Positions 48,585-56,702 of a DNA stretch of 64,000 nt are shown piece by piece. Under the pieces are notes generated by a model, which did no database searches, was not told the origin of the DNA, and worked only from the letters and a program-made list of their open reading frames with translations. Source of the DNA: Streptomyces sp. B1I3. Lineage in GTDB: Bacteria > Actinomycetota > Actinomycetes > Streptomycetales > Streptomycetaceae. Location of the stretch: contig NZ_JAUSYD010000001.1 of assembly GCF_030816615.1 (NCBI RefSeq), positions 5,664,501 to 5,728,500 of the forward strand, read 5' to 3'. The stretch's first letter is position 1, and the number at the start of each line of letters is the position of its first letter. The position numbers were made by a program, and so were the translations under genes.

Positions 48585-49586
48585 GTGAACGCCACCCTCC
48601 CCACCGCGGAAGCCCTGCGCACGGCCCTGGCCGAACTGCTCGACGGGCTGCCGCCCACGCAGACCGCGAAGGCCGTCGACCGGCTGATCGCCAGCTACCG
48701 CGGGACGACCCCCACCGACGCACCGGTCCTGCGAGACCGCTCGGACGTCGCCGCGTACGCCGCGTACCGGATGCCGGCGACCTTCGAGGCCGTACGGGCC
48801 TGCCTCGCCGCACTCCGCGCGGCGGCGCCGGACTGGGTGCCCGCCACGCACACCGACATCGGCGGCGGTACGGGCGCGGCGACCTGGGCGGTCGCGGGTG
48901 CCTGGGAGCAGGGGCCGCGGACGACCGTCCTGGACTGGGCCGAACCCGCCCTCGCGCTCGGCCGTGAGCTGGCCGCGTCGTCCGGCATCCCCGCGCTGCG
49001 CGCCGCGACCTGGCAGCGGGCCAGGATTGGCGCGGTGCAGGAGCCGGCCGCCCCCACCGACCTGGTCACGGTCAGTTACGTACTCAAGGAACTCACCCCC
49101 GGTGACCGGACCGCTCTGGTGGACTCCACGGCCGCGTCCGCGCAGGCCGTGGTGATCGTGGAGCCCGGCACCCCCGACGGGTACGCCCGGGTCATCGAGG
49201 CCCGCGACCGGCTGATCGCCGCCGGACTGACCGTCGCCGCGCCGTGTCCGCACAGCGGCGCGTGTCCCATCGAGCAGGGCACCGACTGGTGCCACTTCTC
49301 TGCGCGGGTCAGCCGCTCCTCGCTGCACCGCCAGGTGAAGGGTGGCTCGCTGAGCCACGAGGACGAGAAGTTCAGCTACGTGGTGGCGACCCGCTTCCCG
49401 ACCGATCCGGTGGGCGCCCGGGTCACCCGCCGGCCGCAGATCCGCAAGGGTCAGGTGCTGCTGGAACTGTGCACCCGGGACGAAGGGCTGCAGCGGGCCA
49501 CGGTCACCAAGCGGCACGGCGAGCTCTACCGTGCCGCCCGGGACACCGCGTGGGGCGACGCGTGGCCGCCGCCGGAGGGTGACTAG
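48585..49586 (+). CDS. Rsm22-family (mitochondrial RsmB-like) methyltransferase-fold protein
   Basis: This 333-residue protein has a SAM-binding-like motif HTDIGGGTGAATWAVAGAW (about 85-103) and the family phrase DLVTVSYVLKELTPGDRTAL. The cysteine cluster CPHSGACPIEQGTDWCHF is conserved in Rsm22/METTL17 proteins, where related cysteines hold an iron-sulfur cluster. The family is tied to small ribosomal subunit assembly rather than proven methylation. GTG 48585 lies 6 bases after TACAAT, which suggests a leaderless transcript. The TAG stop is the first triplet of the third palindromic repeat. Confidence 0.87.
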   Translation: MNATLPTAEALRTALAELLDGLPPTQTAKAVDRLIASYRGTTPTDAPVLRDRSDVAAYAAYRMPATFEAVRACLAALRAAAPDWVPATHTDIGGGTGAATWAVAGAWEQGPRTTVLDWAEPALALGRELAASSGIPALRAATWQRARIGAVQEPAAPTDLVTVSYVLKELTPGDRTALVDSTAASAQAVVIVEPGTPDGYARVIEARDRLIAAGLTVAAPCPHSGACPIEQGTDWCHFSARVSRSSLHRQVKGGSLSHEDEKFSYVVATRFPTDPVGARVTRRPQIRKGQVLLELCTRDEGLQRATVTKRHGELYRAARDTAWGDAWPPPEGD

Positions 49587-49762
49587 GACGTGTTTCGAAA
49601 GTCCCGCCTGCCCGGGGGCGTCTGGCACGCACGCTCGCCGCGTTGTCGGGATCACCCCGATACACCCGGTATCGGGGCGACCCTCCGCCTTGCGATCGCA
49701 CGCACCAGACGCCCCCGGGCCTGCCCTTCGGGCAGACGACGCCACTTTCGAAACACGCCCTA
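49584..49762. repeat. 66-bp palindromic repeat, copy 3, interrupted by a 107-bp insertion
   Basis: Removing 49612-49718 and one 6-bp GCCTGC duplication leaves exactly 66 bases. They match the reverse complement of copies 1 and 2 with two differences (TAGGACG for TAGGGCG, CGCCACT for CGCTACT). The left TAG is the stop of the Rsm22-like gene. The right CTA is the stop (TAG) of ddaH on the minus strand. Confidence 0.93.
49612..49718. mobile_element. 107-bp MITE-like insertion with 14-bp TIRs and 6-bp target duplication
   Basis: The terminal inverted repeats CCGGGGGCGTCTGG and CCAGACGCCCCCGG are perfect. GCCTGC flanks both ends (49606-49611 and 49719-49724) as a target-site duplication. Inside is a further hairpin, CCCCGATAC/GTATCGGGG (about 49655-49677). 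There is no open frame of note, so it must have moved in trans. An alternative parse is a 12-bp TIR with an 8-bp duplication. Confidence 0.85.
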
Positions 49763-50575
49763 GGCCCGCAGCTCCTGGGTGCAGCACTTCACGCTGCCGC
49801 CGCCCTTGAGCAGCTCGCCCAGATCCATCGGGACCGGTTCGAAGCCACGGTCCCGCAGGGGACCCAGGAGCCCCACCGCGGCCTGGGGGAGCAGGACGTG
49901 GCGTCCGTCGCTGACCGCGTTGAGGCCCAGCGCCGCGGCGTCCGCCTCCTGGGCGATGAGGGCGTCGGGGAAGAGCCGGGCCAGCACGGACCGGCTGCCC
50001 GGTGAGAAGGCGCCCGGGTAGTACATGATCTCGTCGGCCGCGTCGTCGAGGACGCACAGCGCCGTGTCCAGGTGGTAGTAGCGCGGGTCCACCAGGTCCA
50101 GGCCGATCACCGGGCGCCCGAAGAACTCCTGCGCCTCGTCGTGGGAGAGCGGGCTGGACCGGAAGCCGCGCCCGGCCAGGAGGTAGGTGGCGGTGACGGC
50201 GAAATCGCCCTCGCCCTCGTTGACGTGGTCCGGCTCGCGGATGTCGGTGAAGCCGTTGGCCCGGAACCACTCCCGGTGCGCCTCGGCCTCGGCGTACCGC
50301 TCCCGGTACGCGAACAGGGCGCCCAGCACACGACCGTCGACGACGGTGGCACCGTTGGCGGCGAAGACCATGTCGGGCAGCTCGGGGCGGGGGACGAGCA
50401 GCTCGACGGTGTGGCCGAGAGCGCGGTAGCGATCGCGCAGGGTCTCCCACTCGGTGACGGCCAGGGGCAGGTCCACGGGTTTGGAGGGGTCCATCCACGG
50501 GTTGATGGAGTAGGTGACCTGGAAGTGGGCCGGTGCACACATCAGGTAGCGACGAGGGGTGGCGTCACGGGTCAA
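49760..50575 (-). CDS. ddaH: Dimethylargininase (arginine deiminase superfamily)
   Basis: The enzyme hydrolyses N-omega-methylated arginines to citrulline and methylamines, or acts in arginine/ornithine metabolism. It has 271 residues. The catalytic set is Glu/Asp in VNEGEGDF, His in DPRYYHLDTALCVL and the nucleophilic Cys in GGGSVKCCTQELRA at the C-terminus. I chose TTG 50575 because GAGGAG lies 6 bases upstream. The next in-frame ATG at about 50542 would trim RYL. Its stop codon is supplied by the palindromic repeat. Confidence 0.86.
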   Translation of the reverse strand: MTRDATPRRYLMCAPAHFQVTYSINPWMDPSKPVDLPLAVTEWETLRDRYRALGHTVELLVPRPELPDMVFAANGATVVDGRVLGALFAYRERYAEAEAHREWFRANGFTDIREPDHVNEGEGDFAVTATYLLAGRGFRSSPLSHDEAQEFFGRPVIGLDLVDPRYYHLDTALCVLDDAADEIMYYPGAFSPGSRSVLARLFPDALIAQEADAAALGLNAVSDGRHVLLPQAAVGLLGPLRDRGFEPVPMDLGELLKGGGSVKCCTQELRA

Positions 50576-50748
50576 TGCGGGCTCCTCGCGAACGGCAGCG
50601 CGAGCTGCGGAACGGTGGGATGCGCACGGTCTGTGCGTGACTTCATGGTGCGCCTCACCCATCCGATGCGCAGTGATCCGAACGGGTGGTTCGCACGGGG
50701 TCAAAACCGTTGGCAAGACGATACGTGCCGGGCCGTGGGGCTTCCTCG

Positions 50749-50999
50749 ACATGGCGGACCGGCAGGCCGCCGAGGCCGCCGGGGACGGCGACGCCGCCCA
50801 GTTGCAGTTGTACGTCACACGGCTGCGCGCGGCCCAGGAGGCCGGGCAACTGCGCGAGGACGTCGATCCGCGCATCGCCCTGGAGCTGCTGGTCGCCCCG
50901 CTCACCCACCGCTGGCTGCTGAGGACCCTTCCGCCGACCCACGCCTACGCCGACACGGTCGTCGACTACGCCCTGCGGGGTCTGTCGGCCACGCCCTGA
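50749..50999 (+). pseudogene. C-terminal remnant of a TetR-family regulator
   Basis: From ATG 50749 the frame reads MADRQAAEAAGDGDAAQLQL, then VTRLRAAQEAGQLREDVDPRIALELLVAPLTHRWLLRTLPPTHAYADTVVDYALRGLSATP. This is a typical TetR C-terminal ligand domain (about 80 residues). No helix-turn-helix is encoded upstream in any frame, so the DNA-binding half is lost. The remaining upstream 170 bp form the ddaH promoter side. It could in principle still be translated as a ligand-binding fragment. Confidence 0.6.
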
Positions 51000-51141
51000 A
51001 ACAAATCCGCTTCTTCCCGGCATTTCGCACCCAGGAACTCACCTTCGCGCACCGGCCCGGGCACCCCGCTCCGCGACTCCGGCCACCCGAGGAGCAGGAT
51101 GGTGGGACCATGGAGGAAGAACCGCTGAGGTGAGGGGATAG

Positions 51142-51885
51142 ATGGGCGCCGATTCCGGCCGTTATCGCGGCACAGAGAGCAGGATCTCCCAGTGGCTGCG
51201 CCGGCGGCCCAAACCGCAGCCGGAAGTCGACGACGCGGCCCGGCTGGCACTGCTCCTCGCTGTCGCCGAGGCAGGAATGCCGATCTCACCCGCCGCGCAT
51301 CCGTCCGGTTACCGGTGTTCGTGCGAGCGCGTCGGCTGTCCGACCCCCGCCCGGCACCCCGTCTCGTTCGCCTGGCAGACGCAGTCCACGACCGACCGCG
51401 CCCAGATCGAGCGCTGGGCCTCCGGTCAGCCGCTGGCCAACTTCATCACGGCGACCGGCATGGTCCACGACGTCCTGGACGTGCCGCTGACGGCCGGCCG
51501 TAGCGCCCTGGACCGGCTGATCGCCGCGGGTATCGAGGTCGGCCCGGTCGCCCGCTCCGGCGACGACCGGATGCTGTTCTTCACCGCCACGCGCGGGACG
51601 CCCGAGGACGAGGACGAGTGGTGGCCGTGCGAGCTGGACTGCCACCCCGAGACGATGGACGAGCACCCGGGGATGCGCTGGCACTGCCGCGGCAGCTACG
51701 TCCTGCTGCCGCCCGCGAGGCTTCCCGGTGATCTGGACGTGCACTGGATCCGCGGCCCGGAGCACCCGCTGCCCGATCCGCTGACCATGCTGGAGATCCT
51801 CACGGACGCCTGCGCGCAGTATGTGGACGCGGCCGACGCGAGCGACCTCGCCCACGACGCCGTGGCCTGGCCCCTCAGCCGCTGA
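51142..51885 (+). CDS. Bifunctional DNA primase/polymerase (prim-pol) domain protein
   Basis: This 247-residue protein matches the AEP prim-pol type annotated in Streptomyces chromosomes. Features are LALLLAVAEAGMPISPAAHPSGYRCSCERVGCPTPARHPVSFAWQTQSTTD, a Cys-containing start, and the motif MVHDVLDVPLTAGRSALDRLIAAGIEVGPVARSGDDRMLFFTA, which resembles the primase core with substitutions at the usual DxD. WHCRGSYVLLPPARLPG follows. It lacks the helicase partner found in plasmid and phage versions. Start ATG 51142 has GAGGGGATAG upstream. The catalytic acid pair is weak, so activity is uncertain. Confidence 0.78.
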   Translation: MGADSGRYRGTESRISQWLRRRPKPQPEVDDAARLALLLAVAEAGMPISPAAHPSGYRCSCERVGCPTPARHPVSFAWQTQSTTDRAQIERWASGQPLANFITATGMVHDVLDVPLTAGRSALDRLIAAGIEVGPVARSGDDRMLFFTATRGTPEDEDEWWPCELDCHPETMDEHPGMRWHCRGSYVLLPPARLPGDLDVHWIRGPEHPLPDPLTMLEILTDACAQYVDAADASDLAHDAVAWPLSR

Positions 51886-52101
51886 CACACACCGCCGGGC
51901 GCGCGGAACGGACGCGGCGCACGATGCCCGCCCCGCCGGGAGGCGGTGCATGCCGTCGCCCGGGAGTGCGTGCCCGCCCACGCACGAGAGCCCCGAAGGC
52001 CGGCCGCACATGGAGCCCGGCCACGCTCACGAGACCCCCGAAGGCCGCCCACGCTCACGGGCGCCCCGGATCCGGGCCGGACCCGAAGGCCCGGCCACGG
52101 G

Positions 52102-53100
52102 TCAGGAGCCTTCCGCCGCCACGAGTCCCGGCAGCCGGTTCAGCACGCGCACCTTGCCGCCCTCGTCACCGGCGCCCCGCTTGGGCACGTACACCAACTG
52201 GCTGGAGACCCGCTCCTTGGTCAGCGTGCTCTTCACCTCGCCGGTCATCAGGGCCCGCGCATCCGCCGAGACGGTCGGCCGCAGCCCCGCCGCCGCCGTC
52301 TGCCGTTCGAAGTGCTTGCTGCTGAAGAAGACCAGCGCCCCGCCGTCCTCGGTCGTCAGACCCAGCGGTGCGAACGTCCCGGTGTCCAGCGGCTGGTCGA
52401 CGTACTGGAACGAGAAACCGGCCCTGCGGGTGTTCTTGCGCGCGTCCCGCCAGCCCGAGGTCGTCGCACCGGGAGCGAAGACATCCGGTGTGCCTGACTT
52501 GAGGTAATCCGTGTAGGTCCTGCTCAGGTCCCCCGGCGGGGTGGCCAGCACCTCGTCCGTGTCCGCCGAGGGCACGGGCTGCGCCGAGCCGTCCGCGTCC
52601 TCACGGAACTTCGGCACCTCGGACGGGGAGACCACCGCCAGGTAGGCGGCCTTCCACGGCGCGTCCGGCCCGGTACGGACGAACGCCAGCAGCCAGCGGG
52701 TGTCCAGCCTCCCGCCGTCCCGGTCGCGGTTGGAGTCGGTGTCCGCGAGGAACCAGCGCGGCCAGCCGGCCTTCTTGGGAAGGGTGAACGCGGCGTCGGA
52801 CAGCACCAGCGGCTTGTGTGCGGCGTTGCCGTCCGGGCTGTTCTTCTGCCGGGCCGTCAGTCCGGCCTGGTTGATGGCGCCGAGCGATCCGGTCACCCGG
52901 TCCGCGTCGAGCGCCGGATCGTAGGCCTCGTCCGCCTTGTTGTACGCGACGGTGAAGTCCTCCAGGGCCTTGGCGGCCTCAGACCTCGTCGCTCCCGGCA
53001 CGACTTCCAGTTCGCCGTGCACCGTCACGCAGCCGCTCGCCGTCACGCTCAGCACCGTCGCCGTCGCGAGCCCCGCCGCCAGTCGACCCAGCCTTCTCAT
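52102..53100 (-). CDS. Secreted lipoprotein overlapping efeU, function unknown
   Basis: This 332-residue protein has a lipoprotein signal (MRRLGRLAAGLATATVLSVTASGC, Cys at about 24). A helical region (ATRSEAAKALEDFTVAYNKADEAYD) follows, then a mixed domain containing TRWLLAFVRTGPDAPWKAAYLAVVSP and GGALVFFSSKHFERQTAAAG. I know similar proteins only as conserved Streptomyces lipoproteins. Its first 122 bases lie inside the 3' end of efeU in another frame. Because it follows efeO-efeB-efeU on one strand, an accessory role in iron uptake is possible. Confidence 0.78.
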   Translation of the reverse strand: MRRLGRLAAGLATATVLSVTASGCVTVHGELEVVPGATRSEAAKALEDFTVAYNKADEAYDPALDADRVTGSLGAINQAGLTARQKNSPDGNAAHKPLVLSDAAFTLPKKAGWPRWFLADTDSNRDRDGGRLDTRWLLAFVRTGPDAPWKAAYLAVVSPSEVPKFREDADGSAQPVPSADTDEVLATPPGDLSRTYTDYLKSGTPDVFAPGATTSGWRDARKNTRRAGFSFQYVDQPLDTGTFAPLGLTTEDGGALVFFSSKHFERQTAAAGLRPTVSADARALMTGEVKSTLTKERVSSQLVYVPKRGAGDEGGKVRVLNRLPGLVAAEGS

Positions 53101-53947
53101 CCGTTGCCTTCTGCGCCTTCTGATCCGTCGTCCGCACTGACCGCCTGAACCCTACCGGGGCGAGGAACAGCGCGAGCGTGGGGATGAGGTAGAGCGCCCA
53201 CACCGTGACCTGAAGAACGGTCGGATCGGCCTGGAAGTTGAGGACTCCCTTGAGCAGGGTGCCGTACCAGCTGTCCGGCGGGACGGTGGCCGTGACGTCG
53301 AACGCCTTGTTCTCCAGACCGCCCAGGAAGCGGGCCTCCTGGAGGTCGTGCACCCCGTAGGCGAGCACGCCGGCCGCCACGACGACGAGCATGCCTCCCG
53401 TCCAGGTGAAGAACCTCGACAGGTTGATCTTCAGCGCGCCCCGGTAGAACAGCCAGCCCAGGACCACCGCGGTCGCGATGCCCAGCAGCACGCCGATCAG
53501 CGGTGACGAGGAGCCCTCGCCGCTCGCCCGCACCGAGGCCCACACGAACAGCGCGGTCTCCAGGCCTTCACGGCCCACTGCCAGGAAGGCGGTGGCGACC
53601 AGGGCGCCGGTGCCCATCGCAAGGGCCGCGTCGAGCTTGCCGTGCAGCTCCTTCTTCAGGTGCCGCGCGGTCCGCCGCATCCAGAAGACCATCCAGGTGA
53701 CCAGGCCGACGGCGATGATGGACAGCGATCCGCCGAGCATCTCCTGGGCCTCGAACGTCAACTCCTGCGAACCGAATTCGAGCGCCGCACCGAAGGCCAG
53801 CGAGATGGCGCACGCGATGCCGATGCCGATCCACACCGGGCGCAGCGCGTCGCGGCGGCCGGTCTTGACCAGGTACGCGATGAGGATGCAGACGACCAGG
53901 CTGGCCTCCAGACCCTCGCGCAGGCCGATCAGGTAGTTGCCGAACAT
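52979..53947 (-). CDS. efeU: Iron uptake permease EfeU
   Basis: This 322-residue oxidase-dependent Fe transporter has seven predicted helices. The two iron-binding motifs REGLEAS (about 10-16) and REGLETA (about 127-133) are REGLE sequences of the FTR1/EfeU family. Intervening helices are typical. The cytoplasmic C-terminus is long, hydrophilic and repetitive (GGGARDGDGAERDGERLRDGARR), and its coding DNA also encodes the lipoprotein signal peptide in another frame. ATG 53947 has GGAAGGACC upstream. It is the third gene of the efe operon. Confidence 0.9.
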   Translation of the reverse strand: MFGNYLIGLREGLEASLVVCILIAYLVKTGRRDALRPVWIGIGIACAISLAFGAALEFGSQELTFEAQEMLGGSLSIIAVGLVTWMVFWMRRTARHLKKELHGKLDAALAMGTGALVATAFLAVGREGLETALFVWASVRASGEGSSSPLIGVLLGIATAVVLGWLFYRGALKINLSRFFTWTGGMLVVVAAGVLAYGVHDLQEARFLGGLENKAFDVTATVPPDSWYGTLLKGVLNFQADPTVLQVTVWALYLIPTLALFLAPVGFRRSVRTTDQKAQKATDEKAGSTGGGARDGDGAERDGERLRDGARRTGSRAGSDEV

Positions 53948-53954
53948 GCCGGTC

Positions 53955-54006
53955 CTTCCACGGTGTCGGTCATGAGACCTGTGCTTCCACGGTGTCGGTC
54001 ATGAGA
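53955..54006. repeat. 29-bp-period tandem duplication at the efeB-efeU junction
   Basis: Two identical 23-base copies lie at 53955-53977 and 53984-54006, period 29 bp. The second copy overlaps the efeB stop codon (TGA at 54001-53999). The first copy contains GGAAG, part of the efeU ribosome binding site. A small ATGACCGACACC... frame repeats at each copy. Confidence 0.85.
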
Positions 54007-55279
54007 ACAGTGCCCGGCCCCACCAGTCGTCCTTGCCGCGGACACCCGGAGGAACGGCGAAGACGGCCGAGCCCACGTGCTGGATGTACTCGTTGAGCGC
54101 GTCGGCGGCCGCCAGGCTCCGCTGCACCGGGATGAAGCCCTTGCGCACGTCACGCTGGTACGCCAGGAAGAACAGCCCGGCGTCGAGCCTGCCCAGACCG
54201 TCCGTGCCGTCGGTGAAGGAGTAGCCGCGGCGCAGGATCGTCGCGCCGCCGTTGGTGTCCGGGTGGGCGAGCCGCACATGGGCCGTCGGCAGCATCGCCT
54301 TCAGGAACGGCTCGTCGCGCTCCTTCGACCGGCCTGCCGGGGCGCCCTCGCCCTTGTCCCGGCCGAAGATGTCCTCCTGCTCCTGCAGCGGGGCCCGGTC
54401 CCAGGTCTCGATGTGCATCCGGATGCGCCGGGCGACCAGGTACGAGCCCCCGGTCATCCACCCGGCGTCGTCCTTCGGGCCGACCCACACGTGCTTGTCC
54501 AGGGCGGCGGTGTCCGTGCCCGAGACGTTCCGGGTGCCGTCCTTGAATCCCATCATGTTGCGGGGGGTCTGGGCATCCGGCGTCGTGGAGGACGTCTTGC
54601 CGAACCCCAGCTGCGACCAGCGGATCGCGGTGCGACCCATACCGATCCTGGCGAGGTTGCGGATGGCGTGCACCGCGACCTGGGGGTCGTCCGCGCACGC
54701 CTGCACGCACAGATCGCCGCCGCTGCGGGAGGCGTCGAGATTGTCGCCGGGGAACTTGGGGAGGTCCACCAGCGCCTCGGGCCGGCGCCCTTCGAGCCCG
54801 AACCTGCCCTTCGCGAACAGGGAGGGCCCGAAACCGATGGTGAGCGTCAGCCGGGACGGCCGCAGGCCGAGCGCCTCGCCCGTGTCGTCCGGCGGCGCCT
54901 CGGCCAGGCCCCCGTAGGCGCCCTCGCCCACGGTGTGCCCGGCCGTCATCCGTTCGGCGGCCCGCGTCCACTCCTTGAGCAGCGCGACCAGCTCGGCCCG
55001 GTCCTCGGTCGTCACGTCGAACGAGGCGAAGTGCAGCCTGTCCTGTACGGGGGTGGCGATCCCCGCCTGGTGCGGGCCGTGGAAGGGCACCGCCCCGCCG
55101 CTGTCGGCGACCGGCTCGGTGCCGTCGGTGCCCACCGCAGCGACGGCGCCGCCCGCGGCCACCGCGCCGAGCGCCAGTCCGGCACCACCCCAGCCGAGCA
55201 GTGCGCGCCGCGACGGCGCCGGCACGCCGCCCGGCTCCCCGTCCGCCCGCGGGCCCGTCTCGCTGTTCCCGGCCGTCAC
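53999..55279 (-). CDS. efeB: Iron uptake deferrochelatase/peroxidase EfeB (DyP-type)
   Basis: This 426-residue Tat-exported heme peroxidase has a signal with SRRALLGWGGAGLALGAVAAGG (about 20-42). The DyP hallmarks are a distal Asp/Arg pair in NMMGFKDGTRNV (GxxDG type), the proximal His in VRLAHPDTNGG and a conserved late Arg. Family members oxidise ferrous iron or release iron from heme in the EfeUOB system. The GTG start overlaps the efeO stop by 4 bp. It is 51 bp upstream of efeU, with the duplicated junction between. Confidence 0.9.
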   Translation of the reverse strand: MTAGNSETGPRADGEPGGVPAPSRRALLGWGGAGLALGAVAAGGAVAAVGTDGTEPVADSGGAVPFHGPHQAGIATPVQDRLHFASFDVTTEDRAELVALLKEWTRAAERMTAGHTVGEGAYGGLAEAPPDDTGEALGLRPSRLTLTIGFGPSLFAKGRFGLEGRRPEALVDLPKFPGDNLDASRSGGDLCVQACADDPQVAVHAIRNLARIGMGRTAIRWSQLGFGKTSSTTPDAQTPRNMMGFKDGTRNVSGTDTAALDKHVWVGPKDDAGWMTGGSYLVARRIRMHIETWDRAPLQEQEDIFGRDKGEGAPAGRSKERDEPFLKAMLPTAHVRLAHPDTNGGATILRRGYSFTDGTDGLGRLDAGLFFLAYQRDVRKGFIPVQRSLAAADALNEYIQHVGSAVFAVPPGVRGKDDWWGRALFS

Positions 55280-56412
55280 TTCGTCACCGCGGCGGCCAGC
55301 TTGGACAGCGGCTCGGCAAGCGCGTTGACCGCGTCGGACAGCTCCTTGCGGTCCGCCTTGCCGACCTTGTCGTACGAGGTGAAGTCGTAGGAGGCCTTGT
55401 CCGCACGGTACTTGTCCAGCAGCGTGTTCAGGGCCGCGAACTGCTTGTCCAGGGAGGCGGTCAGCGCCGCGTCGTTCTTCGAGGCGATCGGCTTGAGGAG
55501 GGCGTACGACTGCTCCGCACCCTCGACGTTCGCCTTGAAGTCGACGAGGTCGGTGTGGCTGTAACGCTCCTCCTCGCCCGTGACCTTGCCGGTGGCGACC
55601 TCGTCGAGGAGCTCCTTGGCGCCGTTGGCCATCGAGGTCGGGGTGATCTCGGCCTTGCCGACCCGCTTCTGCCAGTCGACCAGGTCCTTGAGGAGGACGG
55701 GCGCGAGGGCCTTCTCCTCGGCTCCCAGCTTCTTGTCCTGCCACAGCGCCTTCTCGAGGCGGTGCCAGCCGGTCCACTTCTGGCCGTCCTCCAGGCCGTC
55801 CTCACGGACGTCGACCTTCGGGTCGATGTCACCGAAGGACTCGGCGACCGGCTCGGTCCGCTCCCAGCCGATGCGGGAGTCGGCGTACGCCTTCTTCGCC
55901 GCTTCGATGTCGCCGGCCGCGACCGCGTCGGTGAAGACCTTGACCTTGGGCAGCGTCTCGTCGGCCTGCGCCTGCACATAGGTGCGGTAGCCGGCGACGG
56001 CCTTGTCCATCTCGGGACTGCGCCGGGCCGCCGTACCGCCGGTGACCTCGACGGTCTGCCGGATGCCGTTGCCCTTCATGCCGGGCTTGCAGGCGATCTC
56101 GTACGTACCGGCCTTGATCTCGGCCGTGATCTTCGCCTTGGTGCCGGGGCCGATGTTCTCCCGCTCGGTGACGATGCGGTCGTCGGGGAACAGGACGTAG
56201 ACCTCGGTGACCTTGGAACCCTTGTTCTCCACGGCGAGCTCGAGGTGGCCGGCCGGGAGCTTCGTCTCCGACACCTCGCAGGCGTCGTCCTTCGCGACGA
56301 CCCGGACGGCCCCGTCCGCCTTGTCGTCGCTCTTCTCGGCGCAGCCCGTGACGGCGGTCAGTGCGGCCAGGGTGGTGGCAGCGGTGACGACGGAGAGACG
56401 AACGGCTCGCAT
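55276..56412 (-). CDS. efeO: Iron uptake lipoprotein EfeO (cupredoxin plus M75 imelysin-like)
   Basis: This 378-residue surface lipoprotein has lipobox LTAVTGC (Cys at about 24). An N-terminal cupredoxin-like domain spans 30-125 (KDDACEVSETKLPAGHLELAVENKGSKVTEVYV). The C-terminal M75 domain has the metal motif GWHRLEKALWQ (HxxE). It delivers ferrous or ferric iron to EfeU. ATG 56412 follows GTGGAG. It opens the operon, and an iron box lies 62 bp upstream of the start. Confidence 0.9.
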   Translation of the reverse strand: MRAVRLSVVTAATTLAALTAVTGCAEKSDDKADGAVRVVAKDDACEVSETKLPAGHLELAVENKGSKVTEVYVLFPDDRIVTERENIGPGTKAKITAEIKAGTYEIACKPGMKGNGIRQTVEVTGGTAARRSPEMDKAVAGYRTYVQAQADETLPKVKVFTDAVAAGDIEAAKKAYADSRIGWERTEPVAESFGDIDPKVDVREDGLEDGQKWTGWHRLEKALWQDKKLGAEEKALAPVLLKDLVDWQKRVGKAEITPTSMANGAKELLDEVATGKVTGEEERYSHTDLVDFKANVEGAEQSYALLKPIASKNDAALTASLDKQFAALNTLLDKYRADKASYDFTSYDKVGKADRKELSDAVNALAEPLSKLAAAVTK

Positions 56413-56473
56413 GCGGGCTCCACTGAAGAGATGAGGGAACGACAGTTGCGCGGACAAAGGCGGGTGAGGCGGA

Positions 56474-56497
56474 CCTAACTTAACCGTGCCTAACCTT
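56474..56497. promoter_or_regulatory. Iron-dependent repressor (DmdR1/IdeR-type) box for efeO
   Basis: CCTAACTTAACCGTGCC followed by TAACCTT reads on the minus strand as AAGGTTAGGCAcggTTAA. It matches 13 of 19 positions of the DtxR/IdeR consensus TTAGGTTAGGCTAACCTAA as I know it. The position suits iron repression of the efe operon. One half site is degenerate. Confidence 0.6.
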
Positions 56498-56702
56498 GCC
56501 CGTGTCCACCCCGGCAGTGATTCAGCTCTCACCTCGGAGCGCCGGAAACGGTCCGGTCACAGCTGTCTCATGGGCGACCCACAGAAGGGTCAAGGACTGG
56601 TCAAGCCGGGTCTTTCGGTGTGGCCGTGGATGGGTGCCCGCGCACGCCCGGGGTGCGGGCCCTTCGGCCTGGCGAAACCCCGGACGGTGCTTGAATGCGC
56701 AC

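Noticed and set aside
49504..50005. Small frames across the interrupted palindrome (SPRYRVYRGDP-type peptides)
   Set aside because: They arise from the MITE-like insert and repeat arms on both strands. Such peptides are usually repeat-derived spurious annotations.
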